A DNA stretch of 64,000 bases from Siphonodentalium dalli (taxonomy: Eukaryota; Mollusca; Scaphopoda; Gadilida; Siphonodentaliidae). The notes under the pieces were generated by a model, which was given only the letters and a program-made list of their open reading frames with translations, ran no database searches and was not told the origin of the DNA. This document shows, one piece after another, positions 11,034 through 23,436 of this stretch (the first letter of the stretch is position 1; every line of letters begins with the position of its first letter). The DNA is taken from positions 88,652,983 through 88,716,982 of the forward strand of contig CP136061.1 of NCBI GenBank assembly GCA_032622095.1, read 5' to 3'. The position numbers were made by a program, and so were the translations under genes.

Positions 11034-14000
11034 GCTCATCGTGGTTTTGTATGCACGTGTATGTCCGAGCAATACTCTTCATGAATCCACTAATTGAAGG
11101 TACACGAACAATATTTGGTTGGTGACACATTTCCCATTGAGGGCGAAATGGGTCAATTGGCCACGCCCCTTTTTGTGCGAAGTACTACCACCCGCCGTGA
11201 CTATATCTCCAAAACCGTTGAACATAGGGGGTCGTGTGACCACTCAAAATGTGCGGAATGGCCACACTATGGGGAGTCAGTGAAACATTTTCATATCCAA
11301 AAGAAGTCAATGGTTTTTAAGATAATTGCCAAAAACCGATTTCAGCATGTTACGCACCACAAGTATACAATACCACCAAGGCCACAGCACATGTATGACA
11401 CCTTTTAAAGAACTATCCCCATTCTCTGATCGACTTAAGAACACAATTGACCACACACAATGGGATTAGCTGGAAATTGCTGCTGAGGATGTGTTGACCC
11501 CGACACACAATGTGAGCTCTTCCCGACTGAACATGCCTTGGAAACTGGTGTGCTTTACCAAAAATCAAGTAAAAATTGTGCTCTAATCAACAGAAATGTA
11601 CAGATTGAACAAGACAAGTTTCAAAATTTGTTATCAACATTTAACAGCTGATCTGATTTAAGTGACCAAGCTATGAAACATGCTAAACACTTTTACTAAA
11701 TGGAATGACCAGCTGTTTGCTTCATGCAGCAGCCACATGTTGCGATCTTAAAATGGGTATTGCATCTGGGCATAGTAAAAACATGTTGTAATCAGATGAG
11801 AGATGACCATATATACCAGTATATATTTCAGAAGTAATCAATTCTTCCAAAAGGACACCTCATCTCACAAAAAGTTTTGGGAAATTATGGAATCATCACT
11901 ATTCAATTAATAGTAGAATGAGCCTTTGTCAGTCCCACATTAGTTTTGATTGGCCATGATAGTTGCAGCACTTGCAGGCTGGAGAAGATGAGGGTCTATA
12001 ATTTCACTAACATAATTCTTCATAATAGCTAATAGCCCTCATAACTTACCATTTTAAAGATATTTTCATTCTCAATACCATCTCAGGTTAAGTGGTCCTG
12101 CTAATTTTATATTATGCTGATGGGTACTGCTGAATTGCTATGATGTTTGGATGTCAAAGCGATTCTGTTGAGAAATAGTACCATCATTTTACCTAAAGTT
12201 GGTTATTTTGCATTGTTTGGCTAATCCGAGCAATTTGTGCAAAAGTCAGTGTATGTATGAAACATTCGAGAACATATATACTTCAAAATATGAAATGTGT
12301 ACGCTGCTGTTTGGTAAACAACAGGAATAGTCATCTCAAGTATGGCCAGTTTGTAAAAACCAGCACCCATTATTAAAATATTTCACAATATACATGTTTT
12401 TTAATGTTTTCTACATATAGTGGCTTATCCTCGATTTGTTCAGATCGCTTTGCTCTACCTGACTATCATACCAAATTTATTAGCATCACCACTAAACTTG
12501 GGATGAATACTGCCAAATGAATATATTGTGATATATTGGGCAGTGGAAAAATAATGGTTGAGTCTTTTCTAAATATAATTCTAGTAAAACCTACACAATA
12601 CCGTCTTGGTCTGATAAGACTCAGAGTCATGTTTATTTAGGAGTATAGACATGAAGTCCACCAGTCTCATGAAAATTAAATGGGCTCTGCACTAGTAACA
12701 TCTGGGTTCCTGGGACCCATTAATATTGACAAATGCAAACACAAATGAAAAATACATAGTAACTTTCCTCAAACATAGATTATAACCTGACAATCTCTGT
12801 GTTAGAATCAGTGCAGACATGTATATGTAGGCATGGCCATAACATGTTTTTGAAATACTGCAGAGTGCAGACCATAAATTTCACTAGAATATACATGTAG
12901 TTACTGCATGTACATCACACACATAAGGCGACTGACACACATGCACGTACCTGCATGGTTCATAATATTTGACATTTAAAGTATATATATATCCTGTGCC
13001 TATAACATCAAACCAAACGGTTTACAGTACTTTTACTGGCACATATACATACATAAAAAATAAAAGTCAATTTAAAGGGACGAAATGAAAAATATATTTG
13101 TGCAACTATAATGGAGATCTATATTGCATTACAACATCCATACATCTACTAAATCTACAACATCCACAAATCTACAACATCTACAAAAACATCTGACTAT
13201 CATAGTCATTGGTAAAGTGATCATTTTTCCTTGATAAGTTGAAACATGAGGGAGGATTGCATAGCATGGCTACCTGCAGAATGTAGATTTGTATGTATTT
13301 ATATCTGCATATCAACTGATGCTTGTATTTTTCTTCTAACTCACTCTGAGCTCACGACGCAACATGATTGCATTCGGAATTGCAAGCATATAAAGCTAGA
13401 TACTTTAGAATCAAGGTTGCCAAATAAATTTCCATGAACCTCACATGAACTCACTCAGTTGAACACAAGGAACGATTGTCAAGTTGGAAAATATTCTGAA
13501 GCCCTATATTTTTAATGTGTGGATTTATTATAACTGGACTAAAGCCCTTATAAAATAATCTGAAGGATTAGATTAGTCTTTATTACTGGATATCACACCA
13601 ATAATCAATAGACATGTATTGTTAGTTTTGAACAGGACAATATATTTTAATATTACTGCAACTGCATCTTTCTTATGACTTATTTTCTTACAAACTCCCA
13701 AATTTGAACCAGAAACAATTTAGGGCAAATATACATCTACGTGTACATATACATATACATATATCAGGATATAAAAATAGGCAATCATGCCAGGTTAGCC
13801 ATTATTTGTTCTAGAATAATGTACGTTTTAGGGAAACTGTAGAACCTTTAAACAAAATGGTAATGCAGCCAATCAAAATTGATGTGGGACTGATAAAAAC
13901 ACAACCTGCTCGACTACCGAATCATACTGATTGATCAAAATGTAGTAACTCAAGATTTACTAAACCTACTTGTGGGCTGAGTATAATTCAATTCAACATT

Positions 14001-14801
14001 AGAATACCATAAAACACCCTATTCTCCCATAAGTTTAAAGAAAATAACACATTGAACTCATTTACAAGTATATTGCTAATGTGATATATGTCATTCCATT
14101 TATAACCATTTTGGCAGCCATCTCACATCAAAGGCCATGAAATCTAGATAACAAAACATGAACTACATTCAAATGATATCACCAGGTAACCTTTTTGTAG
14201 GAGATTTAGGTTACTGATCAAATACCCTATAATTGATGATTTCCTCAACATCTTTGTTATTGGGAAAATGTCTGTTTTTCTACGACCTATATATTCCATC
14301 CAAAAACCTTATTTTCAGGGTAAAGAGCGCATTGAAGGTCAATCCCATCCGAAAATGGGACAGAAAATATCAGAAATGATACCTGTATGTGGCACCGATG
14401 GATATAGGTCAATAAAATTTTAATTGGGGGCTCAACTTTGAGATAAAAGTGCTGAACCCCGAAATTGGGGTTCAGGCCCTCAAAAATGGATTATTTAGTT
14501 TTTTTGGCAAAATATCTTTAAAACCATTGACTTTTGGATATGAAAATGTATTACTGACTCCCCATAATGTGGCCATTCCGCACATTTTGAGTGGTCACAC
14601 GACCCCCTATGTCCAACGGTTCTGGAGATATAGTCACGGCGGTTAGTAGTACTTCGCGGAAAAAGGGGCGTGGCCATTTGACCCATTTCGCCTTTATTGG
14701 GAAATGTGTCACCAACCAAATATTGTTCGTGTACCTTCAATTAGTGGATTCATGAAGAGTTTTGCTCTGGATATACAAGTGCATACAAACCCACCATGAG
14801 T
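11034..14801. mobile_element. Long-TIR DNA element with perfect 10-bp target duplication
   Basis: TACTCTAGTA occurs exactly at 11,024-11,033 and again at 14,802-14,811. Between them lies a 3,768-bp segment whose ends are inverted copies: 11,034-11,335 and 14,500-14,801 match at roughly 90% by eye, starting GCTCATCGTGG / ACTCATGGTGG. A further inverted echo (TCAGTCCCACAT near 11,930 and its reverse complement near 13,890) suggests the arms were once longer. Direct duplications of 9-11 bp together with TIRs of hundreds of bases are the hallmark of Mutator-like and foldback elements. No transposase frame is visible in the interior, so it is nonautonomous. The interior carries a fragment of the MITE family at 54,901 (12,083-12,345) and otherwise featureless AT-rich DNA. 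Confidence 0.8.
12083..12345. repeat. MITE fragment related to 54,901-55,257
   Basis: AAGTGGTCCTGCT, GCTAATCCGAGC and ATGAAACATTC followed by AGAACATATATA occur here in the same order as at 54,905-55,060. It is a copy of that MITE lying inside the long-TIR element, but its far terminus is degraded. Confidence 0.65.
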
Positions 14802-14936
14802 TACTCTAGTATAAACAAAATTGTGTAGAAATGACACTCAACATATGGAATTTTCTCAACATTGAATAGTGAATGTGTGAGTATGTTGTAGCTAGTAGAT
14901 GACATATGTTCTATTCGAGACACAAACCTCGTAAAA

Positions 14937-15039
14937 AGCTACCATATTAAAAATCTGGCAGCAACTTTAAAACTTGATACAAATACAGGGTAGCATAAAG
15001 TTTTAAAGCGACTGCCAGATTTTAATATGCATGGTAGCT
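14937..15039. repeat. 103-bp near-perfect hairpin
   Basis: AGCTACCATATTAAAAATCT with CTGGCAGCAACTTTAAAACTT pairs with the reverse strand ending AAATCTGGCAGTCGC read inward. The two arms of about 45 bases form a foldback with a short loop. This is a small MITE or hairpin repeat with no coding content. Confidence 0.75.
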
Positions 15040-15059
15040 GATATTATGTATGACTAACT

Positions 15060-15815
15060 TATATTTTTAAAATATATAACCCTCTGACTCTATGTCGCGT
15101 CGCTGACACCATGTTCGCCAACTAATCAAGTAATGGGGTGTGTTAGTTGTCATCACTAATTTCGCCGAAATTTAACAACAGAAAACTGTTGTGTTGTTTA
15201 TTATCGTGAGGTGTTGAATACCTATTGTTGTATTAATAACATTTATGGTGTGAAGCCCGGTTGTTGACAAGGGCAGCCTACGACACATTACGTAACTGAC
15301 ATGCCTGATTGCCATCGATGCTACATCGAAATATAATTATATTATTGCATTTACGTATTTCGTCTCACAGATCGCCTAATCAACATAATATGATATAACC
15401 AGTACATAGATTAAGGTTTTTACGACCAGTAATCGCCTTTATACAACCATCACCATTTAATCAGCGCTCCCCATACAAATTAAATTTAGGTTGTCATTGT
15501 ATGATGTATCCGAAGTAGTAAACCCGCGTGTCCATAAGCGGCGATATTTCGTCGCCCCCACTACGTCGATCTATTCAGCGCTTTTTGAATTAGATTTCTG
15601 TCTCCATTTGTGGGAAAATGTTTGGCCAAATAAAATGTTTTGTGGCCACTTTCAAAAAAAAAAACGCTGCACGAGCATTTGCATGACTGATTCTTATCAT
15701 ATATTTGAAGGCTAATTTCTGGCAAAATATATCAGTTGTATAAAAACTCGAGGAATTACACAGAAAATGTCAGACCAACTTGCATCTATGGAACCAAGCA
15801 AATCATCATTCATTT
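15060..15815. other. No gene recognised
   Basis: Only short frames without domain signatures are present. Apart from an A-rich run near 15,655, nothing is supported here. Confidence 0.45.
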
Positions 15816-16075
15816 CTTAACCCTCTCGTGGCGGGAGATTTGCTGGCGCATCATTACAGATCATGTGCCAGTGCATCCTCTTATATATGCGATAGGGAGC
15901 CTCACGTAAAAACGAGAATGCACTGGCTTGCAATATAAAGGTAAATATTGTTAGGCCGATGCATTCTCTTATATATGCGAGGCTCCCTGTGGGAGACGGG
16001 GGTATATAAGATAATGCGTTGGTACAGGATTTTCGCAACATTTCAGGAAGCTCCAGTCATGGAAGGTTTAAATGG
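15816..16075. repeat. Dispersed repeat, copy B (partner at 1,491-1,700)
   Basis: AACCCTCTCGTGGCGGGAG begins the copy, followed by CCTCTTATATATGCG, GGGAGCCTC, AGAATGCACTGG and AGGAAGCTCCAGTCATGG. The last motifs match 1,491-1,690 in order. The TCTTATATATGCG phrase appears twice within the copy. Confidence 0.7.
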
Positions 16076-16186
16076 AAATTTGTAAGCATAACAGTGCCAT
16101 CACCGATACAGCTACGATGAATACAATCATGTGAATGTGATGTGACATTTTGGTTCGCCAATGACTGGATATTGATAAACAACAAA

Positions 16187-16640
16187 CTAGCAAGTCTGGG
16201 CTATACCTGTTGCTGTCGCTGTTACTGTTGTTGTTGTAGTTGTTGTTACTTTTGTTGCCGTTGCCGATATTCTCGTTACTGGTTTTGTTGGTGGTGGTGC
16301 CGTTGTTGTTGTTGTTGTTGGTGGTGATGGTTGTTGGGCTTTTGTCATCGTTGTTGTTGGCGGCATTGGAGTTGTCGATGTCGTTTGTGGTGGTGGTGAT
16401 GGGAGGCGTGTCATCGTCAGGGCCGTTGTTGTTGGTAAAATCGTTGCTGTCGTTGTTGTATGTGTTACTGTTGTTGTCGTTGTTGTTGTTGTTGTCGTCG
16501 TCGTTGTTGTCGTCGTCGTTGTTGTTACTGTTGTTGTTATTGTAAATAATGTTGTTGTTGTCGTTGTTATTATTTTTGGTGTTGTTGTTGTCGTCGTCGT
16601 TGTCGTTGTTGTTGTTGACATCGTTGTGGTGGTGGTCGTG
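16187..16640. repeat. GTT/GTC/GGT trinucleotide microsatellite
   Basis: The block is nearly all GTT, GTC, GTG and GGT triplets. On the minus strand a 215-codon frame reads mostly threonine with a non-repetitive amino end (MLLRAHRVNREAWLKSYKHV). On the plus strand it reads poly-leucine or valine. Because triplet repeats stay open in several frames at once, I treat the frames as by-products. A threonine-rich mucin-like exon on the minus strand cannot be excluded, but there is no signal peptide or splice context to support it. Confidence 0.8.
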
Positions 16641-17030
16641 GTCGTATCGGGTATGGCGTCTTCAATGTGCGGAGCGAAACATGGTAAGATATCGTTATAA
16701 CAAATCGATGAATTATCTTTTATATATAACCCATCGTCCGTATGCGTGTCTGTGAGAGTAACCCGCTCACGTTTGACGTGTTTATAACTTTTCAACCATG
16801 CTTCGCGGTTCACACGATGTGCCCTCAATAACACACACCACTACATTCATCTCTCAAATACATGAATATCGCCAACAAGCGTCTATGTAACCTAGTATAC
16901 CATTATTCATATGGTTAGTCATTTCCTGATATGGTATAACAAAGAGCGTTTGGCTCACTTCAGTGCGATAACAACCAGGGACATACTGTTGATTTTCTCG
17001 GTATATAAAGTTTATATATCCATATTTCGT

Positions 17031-17673
17031 TTTATCATATGACTCAATCATTATTTACGTTGTTTACTATGTCATAAATCAATTTCATATGAATTACTAG
17101 TTCATATCACCTTGGTTTGTTGACAAAAAGTGTGTTCTGATTGGCTGAATGGCAGCCGGGGCCGAGACTAAATGTAGGTCAAATTCGTGCGCGTCAAATA
17201 CACGAATCAACGCGATGCCGAAATTCTCGCAATTATAATCTTGAAATATATAGTTTTGGACATTGTTATACGATAAATAGAATATGTAATTCGTATTTAT
17301 CTAATAAACATACGATATAATGTCACAAACTGAGAACAGAATAGCGCACTATATCTTCGCGTGCATATTATTTCTGCTAGTTCACCAGATGTAATTGGGC
17401 TTCCGGTGCAATGAAGTGACGTCACATTAACCTTTTGCTGCCGACGTCATATAGCTATTTAGTTATGTATGTGCGTTTTGGACATCATAATCAATTTATA
17501 GGTGCCATATGATAAATAGAATATGTAAATCGTGTTTCTCTAATATGATATTTATGAAACTCGTCACGAATTTTCAGTTTTCTCTCGCCGGAGGCTCGAG
17601 AAAACTGAAAATTCTTAGACTCGTTTCATAAATATCATATGAGAGAAACACTCATTTCATATCCTCTATTTAT
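17031..17673. repeat. Palindrome-bearing dispersed repeat, copy A (partner 44,156-45,396)
   Basis: The copy begins TTTATCATATGACTCAATCA and ends CATATCCTCTATTTAT. It contains two internal versions of GATAAATAGAATATGTAA. Its last ~130 bases form a long hairpin: GATATTTATGAAAC, GAATTTTCAGTTTTCTC, a CTCGCCGGAGG loop, then the reverse complement through TTTCATAAATATCATATGAG. The partner has the same structure. No frame is conserved between copies. Confidence 0.85.
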
Positions 17674-17679
17674 CGACCT

Positions 17680-18060
17680 ATCTTGGTCTTCAGTTGAATT
17701 ATGACATAGCATTAATTTGATGGTCCAAATGAGACGTGTCAGTTTAATTCTTATGATATACTGTGGAATTGGTCATCAAACATGATGAGGCAAAGGAGTT
17801 TGGTTGGTTTACTGAAGGAAGCGGCATAACTATATATACTATATATCATGCACATGGCATGGATTGCTATAGAGTTATCTCAGTGCTCTCATACTAAATT
17901 CACACTCTGCGGACCTCATTCTGCCCATGTCCGGCACCATATTATCAGGCCTGCTCAAATGCAAACAGACAGAAAGCGGGAAACGCCAAAAACCATTGTC
18001 TATGCCGAGCTATTGTAGAATACCATACAATCTGATAAATTATCTGAAATGAGCAGACCG
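17680..18060. other. No gene recognised
   Basis: AT-rich sequence with a short TATATA block near 17,830. Nothing is supported. Confidence 0.4.
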
Positions 18061-18560
18061 AAAAACTCACACCTGGGTTATCTGAAACTGTCAATGATCT
18101 CATTCAGCTGTGAATAGGACAGAGGCAGAAGTCATGAACTGTATTCCAAAACAATTTCAAAGAGTATGCTGACAATATCAGGCAAACTCATCAAGCGGAA
18201 ATTCAGGAGCTGAAAAGCTAGAAACTAAAGATGAGCAAATTAAATAAATAACTAAAATAATTATTTTACTGAGCAGAAACGTTTGATCGTGAAATGCACG
18301 GCACGAGAAACAGCATCATATTTTGGAATTTATTTTCAGGTCCGATAATTCAACAAGCACATGGGAGTGATGGGACATTAACACAAGTGGGGTGATAACC
18401 GATTTCTTCATAATCCACTTTGGAATTCAATTGAAAGTTGGGATACTGTTAGGTCCCAGCCTTTGGGGAAGTCCCTGTATGTCAAGGAGGCCAAACAAAA
18501 TCTAGTAAATATGATACAGAGCCCACTGAGGCTAGAAAAGCTCAGCTGCGATACAATGCA
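18060..18560 (+). pseudogene. Possible decayed LINE ORF1 (coiled coil) relic
   Basis: Conceptual translation across stops gives a glutamine- and lysine-rich stretch resembling a coiled coil (AEIQELKS near 18,200). It is followed by ARNSIIFWNL near 18,310, which is reminiscent of the 'RRNSIIFYGI' phrase after the coiled coil in LINE ORF1 proteins. The frame contains many stops and shifts. This is a weak motif-level resemblance only. Confidence 0.25.
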
Positions 18561-19057
18561 ATATATAGTTATGAATATTGTGCATGTCCACTGTCTCCTG
18601 CGCGTCCTGTTTTCATAATTGAATTATCAGTGTGTATATTAATATACAAGTATAGGCAGTCAGTTGGACTGTTCATTATTAATTTGTGAGCTATTTTTCA
18701 CCGACTTTTTGCTGCAAATCATAATAAGCCATTCTGAACATTTTTGTTAGCATTATATCACTATACGGTTGATCATCTTACATTTCTGGAAATGTGAAAC
18801 CGAATCCGGGACATAAATCGAACCCATCTGATATATCCACAATGTCCATATTTCACTACATCATTATGAGTATTAGGTGTGGTTGTAGTGATATGCACCA
18901 CAACCATATATTTTCCAAACTCAAACTTGTAGCTATGGTCACGTCAAATAGGGTGCCTTTCATTATTTGTTTATATGTCCGCTATAACAAGCTAGGACCG
19001 GAATATTCCAAGACGTATACGCAGCAATAGATTGATGTACTGTTATACTTCTTCACC

Positions 19058-19135
19058 CTCTCTCTCTCTCTCTCCCTCTCTCTCTTTAACTCACTCTCTT
19101 CCTCTCTCTATCTCTCTCCTATCTCAACCTCTCTC
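19058..19135. repeat. CT-rich microsatellite
   Basis: Runs of TCTCTC with interspersed CC and AA. Simple sequence. Confidence 0.9.
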
Positions 19136-19478
19136 ATACTATATAACCCTCACTAGCACTGTATCTCCATAGCTGTTCCACTCCTTAGTTGAGTCACTGT
19201 AAGTATTGGTTATTTTGTGAATTCGATATATTATGTAGTTTGCTCACGTTACTTTTTGTCACCTTTCGTATTTTACATTTATGTTTGGAGAAGAGGAAAG
19301 GTTAAGGAGGCGCTCCATTCGTGAACTCATATAACAGACAAAACATCAACCTGGTTATGAATGATAGTTTATAGACTGAATCAATGCACACCATTTATCA
19401 AATCTCAAGTTGCCTCCCTGCCTTCATCCACATAGTAGTTGCCACAACATAGAATTAATGTAACTTTCCTGGGTTATG

Positions 19479-19826
19479 TTAAAGTACAAACAGACGAGGG
19501 ACTTGGTAACAGACAACTGATGTGTAACAACTATCAACAAATAACTCTGAACAATGTAATCCGAGATTCATAATCGAAGAACACTTTTCTTTGTTGCATT
19601 GACATGTAAGTTTGTGACTGTGGTACTTGTAATTTTCTTTGAGCCACACTCGACATGACACCATTGACTTCTTGCACAAACTATCGCTGCGAGCATCTGT
19701 ATAATTCCTATCGAAAGCCCGATGTTCGTACTGAAACCGGCCAACAACTTGCTCTTGCGTTACCATTGACATGGTCTTCGACACCGATAAGCTTTTAGTT
19801 AAAATATCAACCTGATATATTATCAA
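19479..19826 (-). CDS. Hypothetical cysteine-rich ORF
   Basis: A 115-codon minus-strand frame carries eight cysteines in its last 70 residues (SLCKKSMVSC, LTCQCNKEKC, LHCSELFVDSC, VVCYQV). The even codon usage and clustered cysteines resemble an extracellular exon more than random AT-rich sequence. I recognise no family and see no signal peptide at its start. If it is an exon, it probably begins downstream of the first methionine, but no strong acceptor is visible. A chance frame is the main alternative. Confidence 0.22.
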   Translation of the reverse strand: MIIYQVDILTKSLSVSKTMSMVTQEQVVGRFQYEHRAFDRNYTDARSDSLCKKSMVSCRVWLKENYKYHSHKLTCQCNKEKCSSIMNLGLHCSELFVDSCYTSVVCYQVPRLFVL

Positions 19827-20029
19827 TGATATTTCCCCATGCTATAGTATAGGTTTGAATATTTTTTTCTAATTGTTTACGATTAAGAAGGCATTCGTGA
19901 ATCTTTTTTTTAAATATCGATTTCAAATTGTGAAAAATTGTTATCCTCTATAACAACTGTATGTTATAGTATTATAAAAACACATGTTCACCCTTACAAT
20001 ATGAGAGACAGATAATTATTATGCAATCA

Positions 20030-20540
20030 TGTGGTTTAATCAAAACAAAAATAACTATATTCAAGTCTGGTCATTGGAGAGTTTGACAGGAAATATTTGC
20101 AACAAACGCACTGTATTATCAAGCTTATGAACCCACCTAGGGTATGCGCTCACTTTACTATCTGAAATAAAGTCTCAGAGAAAATTAAATTAAACATTTC
20201 TCATTGCATATTTTAGTTTTTGGTGGAAATTTTCAGAATTATTTTTTGTCGTGTGAAGGACCAAAACAGACCACCTAAAACAACATAAATATTATTCAAC
20301 CACGTTTTCAATACTAATTGATCTCTTCAGATATTATGTTGTTTTATGGTTACTTTTCTTCCAAAAAAAAATAGTTCTACATAATATGCAGTGAAAAATG
20401 CTTTATTTATTTAAATTGAGCGCACACATTGAGTTCATCTGCTAGATGACGCAGTGCGTTTGTTGCAAATACTTCCTTCAAGCTATCTAATTACCAGACT
20501 TGAATACTATTGATTATATTTTCGTTTAAACCACATTTTG
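20030..20540. mobile_element. MITE with ~200-bp inverted arms
   Basis: The left end ATGTGGTTTAATCAAAAC followed by TATTCAAGTCTGGT and ATTTGCAACAAACGCACTG matches the reverse complement of the right end (GTTTAAACCACAT at ~20,525-20,540). Weaker pairing continues inward (GCGCTCA and ATTGCATATT on both arms). The whole 0.5 kb folds back on itself. No coding content and no clear target duplication are seen. Confidence 0.75.
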
Positions 20541-20544
20541 TTTA

Positions 20545-21905
20545 CATAAACGTGAATATTTTGGCTGCTCCGCTCTAACCAGATCCTCTTCTATATATCC
20601 GTTCCGGTTACCAGTGAGTAAAATGGATTTCCGATGTTGCATCTGAATTCCTTCGGATAGGAATACCCTGCCAATAACCTTACTGTCAATTAACCTTCAT
20701 TGCATATGTACCTAGATAAATAAACAAGACTCATGCTAAATTTTGCAAAGCAATTAAATTTGAAACTAACAACTCAGTGTTACAACCTAAATCTATTAGG
20801 AACACTTCAATAGTCGTGTGTATATTTTGAAACTAAATTCTTTTCAACTTGAATGCATCATCTATAAATAGGCATATGAACATATACGAGCCCGATAACC
20901 ATTCACCTGATGATATTTTGGATGGCGCTATTATCAAACCAATATCCTACCTGGAACGTTCAAGAGCGGACCTGTATCAATTAAATTTAAAATGAACATC
21001 CCATAATATCATGATAGTAGATTTATATATTCATTGGGCATGCAATTATATGGTTGGGCATGTTATGATTCTGTACCTCGCATGACTTTCAATATTCGGA
21101 ATCTGCCAATCGAAATGAAGTTAATGTCACTTTATCTCTTGTTACTAGATGTATATATGCTCCTATGTAGTAATATGCATGCATGTTGTACGTGTAATAT
21201 GCAAATAACATTACAGTCATTATCGGGTTTAAAATGTTTGATACACATTGCAAGAATATTCGGCACAAAGTGCATAAATCTTTTGAAAAATATCATGTAT
21301 TGAACCGTAACAGCCGATATTGGTTTGAAATAGATAAGTAACACACAAGTTGTGATTATGAGGATAATGCTCCAAATTCTCAACCCCTATCGGGATATTT
21401 CCTACCCTATTGTACAGAATAATATAACAAGTACACATTATACTCAGTATTTCGTATTTAGAATGCGTTTCACACTGGACGTACCCACAACACAAATGAA
21501 TTATGTTTACATGGGTTGATTTGCAATGCTCACATGTTGATACTCACACGATAACGCAATATATCCGAGTTAATTGTGATATAAAATTCAGCTTTCCGTA
21601 AAACGCAACTTCTTCAGCCTCTTTTCAGTCAGAAAAGTTAAATGACCAGATACTCCGATATATTATTATTTTAGAGTTTCCTTATTCCAATGCATGGTAC
21701 GTACTGTATAATATATATGTTTAGATTATAAATAATGGTACCTAATAGCAGCCCAAGTCTGAAGTTTGCCGATGTAAAATCTAAACATCCCCAGTATGAC
21801 ATATAATGCAACGTGGTGCTTTCCAACACAATGTGCCAACAAAACAACATCAACCCAACCAATATCCCAAGCTGTTGTGGACTGTGAAGACTTTGTCTAG
21901 CCTTT
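20545..21905. other. No gene recognised
   Basis: AT-rich sequence with several 80-110-codon frames, none with a recognisable motif. A downstream exon of the lectin gene should lie on this side of the minisatellite, but I could not identify it. Confidence 0.4.
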
Positions 21906-21910
21906 AACAA

Positions 21911-23436
21911 GCACAAACCCTACCTGTTTCACACAAACCCTACCTGTTTCACACAAACCATACCTGTTTCACACAAACCCTACCTGTTTCACACAAACCC
22001 TACCTGTTTCACATAAACCATACCTGTTTCACACAACCCCTACCTGTTTCACACAAACCCTACCCCATTCACACAAACCATACCTGTTTCACACAAACCA
22101 TACCTGTTTCACGCAAACCCTACGTGTTTCACACAAACCCTACCTGTTTCACACAAACCATACCTGTTTCACACAAACCATACCTGTTTCACACAAACCC
22201 TACCTGTTTCACACAAACCTTACCTGTTTCACACAAACCCTACCTGTTTCACATAAACCATACCTGTTTCACACAACCCCTACCTGTTTCACACAAACCC
22301 TACCCCATTCACACAAACCATACCTGTTTCACACAAACCATACCTGTTTCACACAAACCCTACGTGTTTCACACAAACCATACCTGTTTCACACAAACCC
22401 TACCTGTTTCACACAAACCTTACCTGTTTCACACAAACCCTACCTGTTTCACATAAACCATACCTGTTTCACACAAGCCCTACCTGTTTCACACAAACCC
22501 TACCCCATTCACACAAACCATACCTGTTTCACACAAACCATACCTGTTTCACACAAACCCTACGTGTTTCACACAAACCCTACCTGTTTCACACAAACCA
22601 TACCTGTTTCACACAAACCTTACCTGTTTCACACAAACCCAGCCTGTTTCACACAAACCATACCTGTTTCACACAAACCCTACCTGTTTCACACAAACCA
22701 TACCTGTTTCACACAAACCCTACCTGTTTCACACAAACCCTACCTGTTTCACACAAACCCTACCTGTTTCACACAAACCCTACATGTTTCACATAAACCA
22801 TACCTGTTTCACACAAACCTTACCTGTTTCACACAAACCCAGCCTGTTTCACACAAACCATACCTGTTTCACACAAACCCTACCTGTTTCACACAAACCT
22901 TACCTGTTTCACACAAACCCAGCCTGTTTCACACAAACCATACCTGTTTCACACAAACCATACCTGTTTCACACAAACCCTACGTGTTTCACACAAACCC
23001 TACCTGTTTCACACAAACCATACCTGTTTCACACAAACCTTACCTGTTTCACACAAACCCAGCCTGTTTCACACAAACCATACCTGTTTCACACAAACCC
23101 TACCTGTTTCACACAAACCATACCTGTTTCACACAAACCCTACCTGTTTCACACAAACCCTACCTGTTTCACACAAACCATACCTGTTTCACACAAACCA
23201 TACCTGTTTCACACAAACCCTACCTGTTTCACACAAACCCTACCTGTTTCACACAAACCCTACCTGTTTCACACAAACCCTACCTGTTTCACACAAACCA
23301 TACCTGTTTCACAAAAACCCTACCTGTTTCACACAAACCCTACCTGTTTCACACAAACCATACCTGTTTCACGCAAACCCTACCTGTTTCACACAAACCC
23401 TACCTGTTTCACATAAACCCTACCTGTTTCACACAA
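21911..23436. repeat. 20-bp minisatellite carrying splice-donor motifs, ~76 copies
   Basis: On the minus strand the unit is GAAACAGGTAGGGTTTGTGT. Most units contain CAG|GTAGGG, CAG|GTATGG or CAG|GTAAGG, all good 5' splice-site matches. The first unit coincides with the end of the lectin exon at 23,424, whose last ten bases (TGTGAAACAG) are half of the repeat unit. Variant units (GTAGGG changed in 'TACCCCATT', 'TACGTG' and 'AGCCTG' forms) recur with periods of about 200-240 bases, showing higher-order amplification. The plus strand has no stops in any frame because of the sequence itself and is not a protein gene. Confidence 0.95.

Noticed and set aside
11094..11408. 104-codon frame and its partner at 14,495-14,740 as related genes
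   Set aside because: They are the same sequence read in the two terminal inverted repeats of the 11,034-14,801 element; no protein family resemblance.
16187..16834. 215-codon poly-threonine frame as a mucin gene
   Set aside because: It is explained by a GTT/GTC triplet microsatellite. Other frames of the same block are also open, and there is no signal peptide or splice support.
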